DNA of 64,000 bases from positions 3,308,606-3,372,605 of the forward strand of contig OY986973.1 of assembly GCA_963920575.1 (NCBI GenBank), in the 5' to 3' direction. Positions 1-12,000 of this stretch are shown one piece after another. Below the pieces are notes generated by a model that had not been told where the DNA came from, ran no database searches, and saw nothing but the letters and a program-made list of their open reading frames with translations. Positions within the stretch are counted from its first letter, which is position 1. The number at the start of each line of letters is the position of its first letter. The position numbers were made by a program, and so were the translations under genes. This DNA is from Narthecium ossifragum (lineage: Eukaryota; Streptophyta; Magnoliopsida; Dioscoreales; Nartheciaceae).

Positions 1-2600
1 GTTTTCTGTAAACATATATTAGATGAAATAATTAGAACTATATGCATTAATTGTTTCACCAAATGATTGACTTCAATATATCTTCCTCCCCTTAATTACC
101 TAGTCAACTTCTGAGTCATTATTTTTTGTTATGGAAGAGGGCCGGGTTCGTGGAAAGTATTAGTGATAGCGTGTTAAGAAAAAATTAAGCGCCGTAGGTA
201 AATTAGCTCAACAAATTAACCTGCAGTTTGGTACTAATTGAGGAAGTATTTTCTAAATTTCTTCAGGAATCTGCTCAATATTTTGGGGTTTATATATATA
301 TGTGTACCTTAAAGTAGCTGTTCGTGAAAGACTGATTCTAGAGCTTTTGACAGCCTGAAGGTATAATGATCCCAGATAGCTAGGCCATCCATTAGGTACT
401 GATCATGATATTAAAACCACCATATTATATATAGTACGTTCATTAACATCACACAAATATAATCTTGTGTCGATATGAACGGCTCCTATATGCGGATATC
501 GAAAAAGTTGAAAGGATTCATCAGGACTCTCCATTTTTGAGAAAATTGAATAGTAGTCAATCAGTATACCTGGTGAATACATGCATACAATGAAATGAAT
601 TACTATTCGATTTAGTAGCAGCTAATTAAATAGAATGACCGGTCTACTTAATTATCAACTAAAACATATATATGGCAGATCGATACAGTACTGAAAATTC
701 TGTGTTTCTTTTTGAATGATCAATCTCTTTTTGAGGAATGTTCAGATACAGTAATTAGCTATCATATATATATATATATATAGAAGAAGTTGTCTCAATT
801 CATTCAAAGAACCATCATTAATTTGTCTCTTGATGCCTACCAGAGAGCTAGTTGGTCCTTCAGAATATATATACAGCAATTTCAATGTGACATGAGCAAT
901 TAATAAGTTGTACAGATACATATATAAGGGAGTGATCAGATCGACAATGCTCAAATTGATCGACAGGCCAGGACCGGCCGGGCTGAGTGCTATATATAGG
1001 CCTGACCATCTTCTGTCGATATATCATCTACAGCTGCACGTACTTAACTAGCCAGGAGAAGGAAGCAATGGATGGATGGTACTCAAAAATAGTATATTAG
1101 CAGCAGCAGGTTACAGTACGTGGAGAAGACAAGGCTAGCTAGCTGTTGAGGCAGGGTCATCATCACCACCATTAATACCTACCTGCATGCTTCAAATAAA
1201 TAGTATGAGAGAACCTTGGCTGGCTGCTGGTGGAAGTGGAACCTTCCAACTTTAAGATGCGTGCATCTACCTACCTAATTGTTAACTTCTGAGTATTGTT
1301 GAAGAATTTTATTTGACTGTTGGCCATGCATTATTGTAATCTGGATAGAATTGAAAATTTAAAAGGATATTTCTGAAAGATACTTGGGGTGCTTGTTAAT
1401 TTATTATAGCTCATTTTTCAGGATATCGATAGATTCAGATCAAAGCTCCTTGATTTGTAATGAATTGTGGGAATTATTATGATCATGATTTGATATTCAA
1501 TTTATTCTAGTGTAGTATGTCTTTAGAGGTTGCTTTTTGAGTAATATTATTGAGTATATATATATGCTTAATTGACGATCTAATTAAGAAGCTACCCATT
1601 TCACATTAATAAGCTTGATTATTTCAGAGGATAAAACATCAAGATGTGTGAGTTCAAAAGTTAATTTATACATGTGGAATTAAATGTTTTAGATCATAGC
1701 TGTGCAAATGATAGATAGGTGCCAAACGTACGCAATAGGATGTATCTATGATGCAACCATGCAATTAATGCATCCCCTAGTATGTAATGTGCTCACTGTT
1801 TCGTGATGGTTATAAGTTAACCAATCTATTGTCCTACGTGAAGCTAAGCTTACGTGAAGGGGTTATCTATGTGGACGGGGGAGGGTGGGGGAAGGGCCGG
1901 GGATGGTGAGGGAGGGGAGAAGTTGGTGGGAGGGAAAGGGAGAGAAAGACGAGAGGGTGGTGGGTGATCACCCTTGCTATCATGTGAGGGGGTACACTAG
2001 AGTTGTATATATAGTGGAGTGGGTGCATAGCATTTCTTGCTAATTGTCCTTTTTTTTATCAAACAAACAGTCAATTATATATCTATTTTCATGATTTATG
2101 ATATAACTAGTTGTGTCCCTGTCACATGGCAGGGTAACCACCAATCCCACTAAAATAACCACTTAATAACTCCCTCTCACTAAATCCCCCTCGACTTAGG
2201 ATTATCATGACACATAAGCGCTATATAGGCTCCACTTAGGACATTCTCCCGCCTAATAGGACAACAAAAGTTTTACTTATAATCATAGCCTCATATAAGA
2301 ATGATTTCTATAAACTAGATTACAAATTATCCGTTGAATAAATTGATAACTTAGAATTTTGAAAGACGAATTATTAATTGACCAAAAAAGTTTGTGGAGT
2401 TGTTCGTTGAAGGTGAAGGCTCGAGGGTCAAGCCCGGGCTGAGTCCGACCCAGCCCAAGCACTGTTGGGTCCCAAGACATTGTCCGGACGGGCTTTCACC
2501 TACGGTCACATACACAAGGCCATGCCCAAGTACGGTCCAGCCTGCTGGGTCGGGCCTCTTAGCCCATGATTAGGTCCATTATCCGACCACCAAGAACGGA
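1..2600. other. Intergenic, AT-rich; no gene recognised
   Basis: I see no coding exon with convincing plant protein similarity here. A TATA-like string (ctatatata) lies near 992-1000, but nothing downstream reads as a coding exon. A purine-rich G/GA stretch lies near 1875-1970. Around 2400-2580 is a GC-rich stretch with several GGGTC/GGCCC motifs, possibly repeat-derived, without definable ends. Confidence 0.5.
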
Positions 2601-2603
2601 ATT

Positions 2604-2905
2604 TTTTTTTATCAAAATGGATCTCCAATATCCACTTTTAAAACTTGAAAACCTTGATCCATATTTTTTTACATAACAGGACTCCTAACAAAAAAATATA
2701 TATAACGAATACACGTATAAACGAAGACATATATAAATACATGTATAATCAATAATTACAAGTGTATTTTTTTATACGCGTGTTTCTTTCATATATTTTT
2801 TGTTAGGGTCATATTATGTAAAAAAAAAAACAACAATGCATATGGACTTAAAATGTCAAAAAGTGAATATTGAGGATTTATTTGACAAAAAAATCCCTGG
2901 GAGCG
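2604..2905. repeat. Foldback (long inverted-repeat) MITE-like element
   Basis: The left arm (about 2604-2705) is matched, imperfectly, by the reverse complement of the right arm (about 2780-2905). Anchors are tttacataacaggactccta on the left and taacaaaaaatatat read from the right. The arms flank an AT-rich loop. No open frame and no clean target duplication were seen, so the superfamily is undetermined. Confidence 0.5.
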
Positions 2906-3800
2906 TCGCCGGACACCCTTCTGACGGCACAGCAACGGACGGCGGAGTCTGTAAGACGCTAGCCGTCTCGCCTTCCTCCCCGAGACAGACGCATGCCACC
3001 ATTGATAGAATAATTCAAGAGTAACTCTCTCAACTCGCATCAACAGTAAAAAAAGAAAACACTTATCTTGGAATCTACCATTTTACCTATAGCATAAGAT
3101 CCAATCTCATGAGTTCCCTACATTGATCATTACTAGAACCATAGTGAAAATTAAGGTGAGCCCTTGTTGCAAACTTTTGCAGCAGACCAATGATGTCCAG
3201 CCCCTCATAGAAATTAAGAGCCATAATGAGATTGGCATTAACAATTTGATTTGATGTTCTTGGTCACCGGAATGCACCTCTAACTATCTTTGTTATGAAG
3301 TAAACATTCTTAGAAAGAAAACCAGTAGCCATGTTCCCCGCTGTGATCTGTCTTACTGACGGCGCCGAAAGGCGATTGTGCTTCAACATCTGTTAAATTA
3401 TAAGATCACACAACATTTACATTGGGTTCACAGCGTTGTCATACTTTCTGAATGACACTGCATATGCTAGCTAGCTATAGAATCATAGATCAAAGTAGTG
3501 GGCCTTTTTAAGTGATATTATAATGCCACTTATGCTTTATGATCCATTTGAAAACTTGTGCTGGAAGCAATGGATAACCTTTTTTTAGATCCAAAAGGGT
3601 ATAGTTTACCTGGCAATCTCCCACACTAAGCTCGTCTTGTCAGTCTTTATTGCACCTATGAAAGTGTTTATCATCATGATATAGGACTTGGTGCCATCTT
3701 TTGTGTGCAACCTTCAGTTCTCTTTTCGGCAGCTTCAAAAAAAATTAGGCACTTATGCGCATTCTTCTTTAAAGTTTCAGAGTTTGATCTTTTTGGTACT

Positions 3801-6800
3801 ATGGGCAATGAGATGGGTAACCGGAATGTAAACGGAATTCAAGGTATGTCGATGCTTAATTGTTGTCTGGAAGGTTCATTGGTTTCTGTAGATCATTAGC
3901 CTCATTTTGCTCTGCAGCTTCAGAAGAAGATAGAACTGAGGATCTCAAAGCTGCTACAATTGCATCTAATGATGCAGATGGCCTAAAAGGTGCTCTTCAA
4001 GGTTGGTTTTGCTTCATTCTGGATTACTGTCAAAATATTTCAGTACACCTCTTTCCCTTCGTTTCAGTTCATGAATGCAGGTTTGGAGAAAAATTACTTT
4101 AAGGATTCAGAAGCTATGACTATATTGAGTGATGAGGGTGGCACCAAATGTATGAGTGATGAACTTGGAACACACCAGCAAGGTTGGCTTTTCATTGGAT
4201 TTTAATCTGTTTTGCCTTCCTTTAGTTCAAAGTCTTCAATCTTATTTTCTAGCTTGTGTTTAGCTTCAGAATCAGAACAATGCAATATCGTCAAGGATAC
4301 GGCTATGGATGATTCTTTGAAAGCGTTCAGCCATATGACTGATGTTGAAAACGTGGCAAATCAAGTCGAAAATGTTGAAGGTTGGCTGCTACATTTTGCA
4401 CTGCTATCAAACTCTTCAATACAGCTATCCCTTAATATCCGTACTTGGATGCAGGTTTGGAGAAAAATGACTTTGAGGATTTACTTGACAAGAACTCTTC
4501 AGAAGCTATGATTATTTTTAGCGATGAAGGCGGCACCAAAGGCGTGAGTAATGAACTTGGGGAACATCTCCAAGGTAGGTTTCTATCTTGATTTTTTTAA
4601 ACTGCTTCCCTTCATTTTGTACAAAGTTTTCAATCTCATAGTCCAGCTTGTATTTAGCTTCAGAACAACGTCATATTGTCAAGGATACAGCTATGGCTGA
4701 TTTTTCGAAAGCATTAAGTCGAATGACTGATGTTGAAAGTGTGACCAATCGAGTTTTTTTTTTAGTAGACCATACCTTATTTTGTTGTGCAGATTCCACA
4801 GAAGATGAAACCGAGGATCCTAGAGCTGCTTCGATTGCATTAAGTCATGCAGATGGCCTAAAAGGTTCTCTTCAAGGTTGGTTTTGCTATATTCGCACTA
4901 CTATTAACATTCCTCAATGCCTCTGTTCCTTAATTTCAGCAATTAAGTGCAGGTTCAGAGAAATATGACGTTAAGGATTCAGCTGGCAACAAATCCTCAG
5001 ATGATTTAATTATATTGAGTGATGAAGGTGGTGCTGAACTTGTGCATGATAAACTTGGAAAACCTCTGCAAGGTTGGTATTTCACTGGTTCTCAAATTGG
5101 TTGCCTTCATTTTGGTCAAAGTCCTCAATCTTAATTTCCAGCTTGTGTTAGCTTCAGAACAATGTGATATCGTCGAGGATACAGCTATGGCTGATTCTTC
5201 GAAATCATTAAGTGTAATGGCTGATGTTGAAAGTGTGACCAATCAAGTCGAAAATATCATAGGTTGGTTCTGCTACATTCTGCACTACTATCAAGTTCTT
5301 CAATCCCACTATTCCTTAATTTCAGTTCTTGAATGGAGGTTTGGAGGAAATGACTTATAGTCTGAAAGATTTTTTTTTTTTTTTTTTGATTGGATCATTA
5401 GCCTTATTTTGTTGTGCAGCTTCCACGGAAGATGAAACCGAGGATCATAGAGCTGCTTCGATTGCATTAAATCATGCAGATGTCCTAAAAGATGCTCTTC
5501 AAGGTTGGTTTTGCTACATTCTGCGCTAATATTGACATTCCTCAAAAGCTCTGTTCCTTAATGTCAGCAATTAAATGTAGGTTCAGAGAAAAATGACGTT
5601 AAGGATTCAACTGGCAACAAATCCTCAGATGATTTAGTTATATTGAGTGATGAAGGTGGTGCTGAAGTTGTGGGTAATGAACTTGGAGAACATCTGCAAG
5701 GTTGGTTTTTCGCTGATGTTCAAACTGGTTGCCTTCATTCTGACCAAAGTCTTCAATCTTAATTTCCAGCTTGTGTTACTTCAGAACAACGTGATGTCGT
5801 CGAGGATACAGCTATGGCTGATACTTTGAAAGCACTAAGTCGAATGACTGATGTCGAAACTGTGACAAATCAAGCTGAGAGTGTTCAAGGTGAGCTCAAC
5901 TAACTGCAGCTTTAATGTTCTCATTCCAACTATTTTATGCTTAGAGCAAAATGTCTCTGGACAGTATCAGTAGATGATGTAGATGGCGTGAAACTGGTGG
6001 CTGATTACCTCAAGGAAAGTCTGCAATGTGAGTACTGTGGATTCTGGATTTCATGGTTGCAGAATATTTTGTATCAGAATGATTTCACCTTTTGTTTTGT
6101 ACAGCTTCGCAGCAAGATGCTGCTGCAAAAATGTCGATGAAATCATCTATTAAGCCAGATAAGGTGGACGATACAATACAAAATCCGAGCCTGGAGAATC
6201 TCTTATTTTGCACTGATGACTTAGCTGAGCAGGATATGAACACTGCACAGGATGTGTCATCAGCAACAGATGAGAATCTGAATCAGGAACAAGCAACTGA
6301 AACAAGAGGTTAGTGACCAATACTGAAAAAAAAGAGAGCAGATTTGGTGGTTTGTTATACTGGAAACTTGAATCTAAGTTTGGTGTTTCCCAGTTCATAT
6401 CTGTTTATCCATATCCCTATCTCTATGGGCACCGTGAATTGGTTCAGGGCAATGTAGATGACATGGATTGGATCAATTTTACTTCAACTGATTTTTCTTA
6501 AAGCAAGCTTTGGCAAATCGAAAGAATAAAAGCCACTGGAGAAAAATTTGGATTTTCTCAAATTTAAGAGTGATTTTATCGAAAACCATGCACCCCTCTT
6601 TTTCGGACAAACCAAGATTAGATAACTTTATGCTTTTGTAAAAGCTCCTGCACATAAAACGCTACCAAACTATGGAGTTGAGACATTTTAATGAACATCA
6701 TTTGATAGATATCTTGTCCTGCAATCTATTTTGATTCCAATGGCATCCAAACAGCACCTAAAAGATCAGCTATGAACTTGTCTGCTTATATTGTTTAGTG

Positions 6801-8781
6801 CTGAAAGCTGCATGTTACAATTCACATAAGAAGTAAATATGTCTCATTCTATTTGTGTTGGAGGCGAAGCTCTGATATGAACATCAATGTTTACAACAAA
6901 AATTCATTATATGTTTGAAATTTAATTGCAGATTCTACTGTAGCAGAGGAAGAGGAGACAAGCGCTTTGCTTCCTGACAATCAATTTCAAGAAGAAGAAA
7001 CAAAATCAGTAATATCAGTAGACAAGCATGAATCCACAAATAGCAAAGGCTGTGAATCCACTGTTGTAGATGAAGATATAAGAGAATCAATTGGCAGTGA
7101 CGACACCCTAGCAATAGATGCGCATGATGATGATTTGGAGAATGCATTAGTAGTAGGAATGGCTGAGTATGTTAATCCTGAATCCAGCTTGAACTCCAAG
7201 AGCCAAATGGAAGAAGACCTGTCAATGGAAGAGATAGAATCCTGTGAAGACATGACACTGGATGACAAAAGCAGAGACCAAAGATGCCCAGATTCAGAAG
7301 TTGATGGGAATGACCTCTCTTTCTCAGTTGAATCAGCTAGCTCAGCTTATTTAGACGCCATTGATTTCGAGATTCAAAGATTACTCATAGAAGATGATCA
7401 AAATAGCAATGGCAAGTTACAGAATTTGAGTCCCACTATTCAAGAGGCATTGGAAAAGCTAACGATGGATAATCTCGAAGTCGATGATCTTGATATCCAA
7501 CTTGAAGAAGACAAAGAACAAGGAATGGATGATGAATTGGATGACACTGTTCTTGAGCAGAGTATCCAAACTGAAGTGACAGAAGTCATCGAAGCTGAAC
7601 ACAAAGAGCATGAAGTTGGCAATCCAAGTTTGACATATGAGGAATGCAATAAAGACATGGATAAGGAAATGAAGAAGATGGCAGAATCATTACACATCGA
7701 AGATGAACACAACATGGAATCTGCTAGAGATGATTCGGGCAATGAAGTCAATATTCTTGAAGCACATGACACCAATGGGGAAATGATGTCTGAGTTGCAA
7801 GAGATGGAACTGGAAACAGATGGTCCTCCCAGAAGAACAGCTGCACTTATTTCAGATCTGGAAGAAATCTTGATCCATCAACGTCATGCTTCTTGCAGTC
7901 TTGGAGAAGTTGAACAGAAGCACACTGCAGTGGAATCTGAAATAGTAGGAATTGTCAAAGAACTGATCAATGCAACTAATGAAGGTACATTTCCTTTGCT
8001 TAATGCCTCGACATCTATCATAGACAAGGGGCAAAATTTCGAAGATGGCACAACTCAATCATTTCCGAACTCCACAATGCAGTCTCAAAATAAACAACAG
8101 CAATGCGATCTAGTACTGAAGCATGCAGCTGTCAATGTTTCAATTGGTGATGCTTGTGAAGCAGAAAGCAGTAATATTGTTATTACTGAACCAAGTCCAG
8201 AAACACCTCAGACCGTGAAGCCGATCACATTACTGAATCAAACAACAATGGCAGAGAGTTTCTTCAGTGCATTTGAATCATTTTACCTTGAAGAACAAGA
8301 GAAGTCACCGCCGAAGATCGTAGAAAGTGAAGCAAGCGTTGAAAAGTCTATGCAAGACCCGTATGCGAATCATCTGAAGCATGCGGAAAGTGATTCATCT
8401 GTCTTGGAAATTTCTGCTCCTGAAACTGACAAAACTCAAGAAGTCAGCAGTAACATTGGCGTGGAAACCACACTTCCATTCCTTGAACTCAGCAATGAAG
8501 AGTCTGAGAAGAGCCCACTGCTGCACCAGAAACAGCTCAAGGTTTCTCAGCCGGAAAGAAGCAAGCCGAGAGCCCCACTCCTCAGCCTCATGAAAGAGGA
8601 AGTCTATGCCGTGGATTCACAGGAGAAGGAAGGGTTTCTTCTCAAGAAATCAGTGGAAGAAGGCTGGAGATCTCCAGAGAAGAAGTTCATGGCGCCATCG
8701 CCGCGAACAAGGGAGAAGCAGAAGCCCAAATCTTCTCTTTTCAGTAGCTGCATGTGCTGCACAACAGCAGTCATAAACTAA
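3801..8781 (+). CDS. Acidic protein with tandemly duplicated exon cassettes, family not recognised
   Basis: Proposed exons: 3801-3843, 3918-4001 (A1), 4081-4182 (B1), 4264-4380 (C1), 4455-4574 (B2), 4793-4876 (A2), 4953-5072 (B3), 5152-5262 (C3), 5420-5503 (A3), 5581-5700 (B4), 5785-5889 (C4), 5971-6027, 6105-6308 and 6932-8781. All junctions are phase 1, usually CAAG|gt donors, and together they give an open frame of about 1066 codons. The small exons encode repeats such as ADGLKG(A/S)LQ, LSDEGG and KDTAMAD. The last exon is strongly acidic, with an FFSAFESFYLEEQEKSP segment, and ends in a Cys-rich FSSCMCCTTAVIN that might be acylated or bind metal. No enzymatic domain or membrane segment is seen. 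The ATG at 3801 is the simplest start, but upstream exons are possible. The last exon is firm; the number of small exons actually used is a prediction. Confidence 0.6.
3918..5889 (+). repeat. Tandem A-B-C exon cassette duplication
   Basis: Three exon types recur in order: A (84 nt), B (102-120 nt) and C (105-117 nt). A2-B3-C3 (4793-5262) and A3-B4-C4 (5420-5889) are near-identical and lie about 628 bp apart, introns included; A1-B1-C1 and B2-C2 are older copies. Two copies are broken at poly-T tracts: C2 (4658 to about 4754) loses its 3' end at a T run near 4755, and a B copy near 5336-5370 ends at a long T run (about 5371-5388). Confidence 0.8.
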
Positions 8782-9021
8782 AGGTTTGTTTCTAATTAAG
8801 CATCCATTTACTCTTCTTTTTTGAGCTTCTGCATCTTGAATTAATTCAGGTGAGGAGGAGATGCCAAGGTGAGTGCAACAAGTTGAGCTGAAGAATTTGG
8901 CTGCTTTTCATAGAATTTGAGAAGCCAGTGTGAGTTTTGTTTTGGAAGATGCATGTGTTCATTTCATTCTTGCTTTTACTGAGCAAGGAAAATACACAAA
9001 AAAAAAAAAAAAAAAACAAGA
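8782..9021 (+). other. 3' UTR of the acidic-protein gene
   Basis: Sequence between the stop codon and the LINE target site. A possible 3' UTR intron (ag|gtttgttt to ttcag|gtgagg) lies at about 8786-8850. An A-rich run near 8997-9016 precedes the target duplication. The original flank resumes at 15456, where AATAAA occurs at 15489-15494, so the poly(A) signal may now lie beyond the LINE. Confidence 0.5.
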
Positions 9022-9035
9022 GGCTTAGAGTTTGT
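9022..9035. repeat. Target-site duplication of LINE 1, left copy
   Basis: ggcttagagtttgt, identical to 15442-15455. It borders the poly-T (minus-strand poly-A) end of the LINE. Confidence 0.93.
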
Positions 9036-9081
9036 TTTTTTTTTTGATTAGTTGAGCCAAAAGGCGAGTAACCAAGTAAAA

Positions 9082-12000
9082 TTACAAATCCATCCCAAGA
9101 GGAGGCATCAAGCCATCCTTAGAAAACCAAGAAAAATCATAACAACATGCTCTGCATCGCCTTGCCAAAGCATCTGCTCGATGAACGGTCTCCCGTGGTA
9201 CTGCAACCACCACAACTGAATCAAGCTTCAGCATTTCCGCCCAAGCAGTTTGAGCAACACGCTCCACCTCTGCTGGCCATAGTCTGCAACCCACCAAAAT
9301 TTCGACAGCGAACTTAGAATCAGATTCAATAACAATTCGCTTGCAACTATATTCAGCAGCCCAAGTTATAGCCATATAAATAGCCTTAATTTCTGCCTCA
9401 AGGACCGACACAGTAGCTCCTATAGTTGCCCCTCTTGCCCAAGTTGTACCTCCATCTTTGGATAAGCCAATGGCACCAACAGCTACCATCTCCCCTGTAA
9501 CCATCGGAACAGAAGCATCAACCAATATGACATCATCCTCACTTGATCTAGCAACGCCCTTACGACAAGAAGCAGACAAGTATTCCTCCACTAGGCGATT
9601 AACTCTCCTTGCAAGAATCACCATCGAATCACCCTTGCCATAAAAAATAATACGGTTTCGATCTTTCCACACCTCCCACAAGCCGTAACCAATTAGAGTC
9701 TTCAATTTCTTCACCTCTGGCCTCGAGGAAGCAGATTTTTCAATATAATTCCAGCAAAACTCCTCATTCCAACCATCATACACCTCCCAAGACCCCAAAA
9801 GCATATCAAACAGATGACAAACACGAGGACAATCAAACAGAGTGTGATGTAGAGACTCTACCTCATTCCCACATCGAGAGCACTCCCTCTCAGGACAGCC
9901 GCAGTAAGACCAAAGGTAATCTCTGATCGGCAGACGACCATGGCCCACTTTCCACATAAATTGCTTGATTCGAGGTCCAACAGGCAAACTCCAAATTCCA
10001 TTCCAAAACACCTCATTACCCTCTAATGCAGCCCCCCACTTACGATTAATAACATATAAGTAAGTGGAAGATGTAGAGATCTTCCCACCACCACTGAAAC
10101 CCCACTTCATCACATCCCTACCTTGGACGACCTCGACCGCCAAAATAACCTCAACTAAATCTTGATGAAAGAAGACCCTTAATTTAGCTACATCCCATGC
10201 ACCATTCATCAAAAAGTCACCAATGACAGCCGTCTCCAACCATCTATCTGAAGAAAACAAAGAGGGCCATCGAATCATCGGTCCATCAAGAAGCCAAGTA
10301 TCAAAGAGAATGCTAAGTCGGCTAGCACTTCCAGGTTTGCAAGAGAAGCCTCCACGAACCGAATCCATTGCCTCACAAAGCCGAGACCAATGCATAGAGC
10401 AGTTCTTCAAACCGCGCCTAGTAGGCACACACTCCTTCCACTTATACTTAGCTACTGCCATCCTCCTCCAAATTGAATCCTTATCACCACTTAACTGCGC
10501 CATCCTTTTAACCTTAAGGGCTACCTGCCAAGTTTGGAAGCTGCGAATCCCAAGGCCTCCTGCCTCCTTTGGGAGACAAACCTTCCTCCAAGCAACACGA
10601 TTAGCGCCGCCCTTCTTATTTTGCCAAAGAAAATCCCGACACATCCGTTCTATTCTCTCAATCACCGCCGCAGGGAGATGTGTAGTAATCATCACATAAG
10701 CCGAGATTGATTGTAGGACAGATCTTATGAGAACCACCCTACCAGCTTCAGAAAGCCTTTTACCCTGCCAAGATATGATTTTATTGGCCAATTTCTCGAT
10801 CATAGGGGCAAAGTTCACAGCAGAAATACGCTTGGTAGATAAAGACACACCAAGATAAGTCCAAGCCGAATCAGTTTCCTCAACTCCAAGAATTCTGCAT
10901 ATGGTCAGTCTTCTATCAACATCAACTGATCGGGAGAAAATCACACTTGACTTGGATTGGTTCATCTCCAAGCCAGATAAAGCCTTGAAATGTAGGAGCT
11001 TCTGCTTCAATTTCCTCGCTTCCCCACATGTAGCACGAGTAACAAAAAGACAATCGTCTGCAAACAGTAGGTGAGATATGCAAAATTCAGAATTCTTAAA
11101 GTTTAGACCCGTCAGACCTGAATTTGGTTCCTTTAGCATTCTGGATAACACCTCCTGAACAAGAATAAACAGGTATGGTGACAAGGGATCCCCTTGCCTC
11201 AGCCCACATTTTGATTTCAACCTCCCATGTAGCTTACCATTGACAATAAAAGCAAAGCGAGCACCCCGAACACACGCCATAATCCAATCCACCAGTCGTT
11301 CAAGAAAGTTCATAACAAGTAGAATGCGTTCGAGAAAAGACCATTCAACTTTATCATACGCCGATCTCAAATCGACTTTAAGCATGGCAAGACTTCTAGT
11401 TTTAGGTGCAATTCTCACAGAGTGAGCCACCTCTATAGCCGCATCGATATTATCATGAATTGAGCGTCCTGGCACAAACGCCGATTGCTCCAAGCCCACC
11501 ATTCCATCTAAAACGATATTCAGCCTTCACGCAAGAATCGATGTAACAATCTTGTAACCTACGTTACACAGACTGATAGGCCGAAAATCCTTCACAGTCT
11601 TAGGGAATTTGCATTTAGGAATGAATGAGATAAAAGACTCATTCCAAGAAGGAGGCAGTCGCCCACTTCGAAAGAAGCCTTGGACCAGCTCAACTAGATC
11701 CGCACCAACAATCTCCCAATGTGAGGTAAAGAATTCCACTGGTATGCCGTCGGGCCCTGCACATCTATTCTTCTCTATGCCAAAGACAACAACCTTAATT
11801 TCATTAGCAGTAACCTCCTGTAGCAAAGCCTCATGATCAAAATCTTCCACCCTCGGCAAGATTGGCAAGCTAAGCTCCTGCAAGCTTCCTGCACCAGTCC
11901 ACAGCTTAGAGAAATAAGAAACAAAAGCATTACCAATATCCTTCTGGGTCTCCAAAACATGTACATCATCCAACCATAGCTCCTTGACTTTAGACCGGTG

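Noticed and set aside
950..1260. Possible microRNA precursor or promoter (TATA-like, short inverted segments)
   Set aside because: No known mature microRNA was recognised and no long stem could be drawn by eye.
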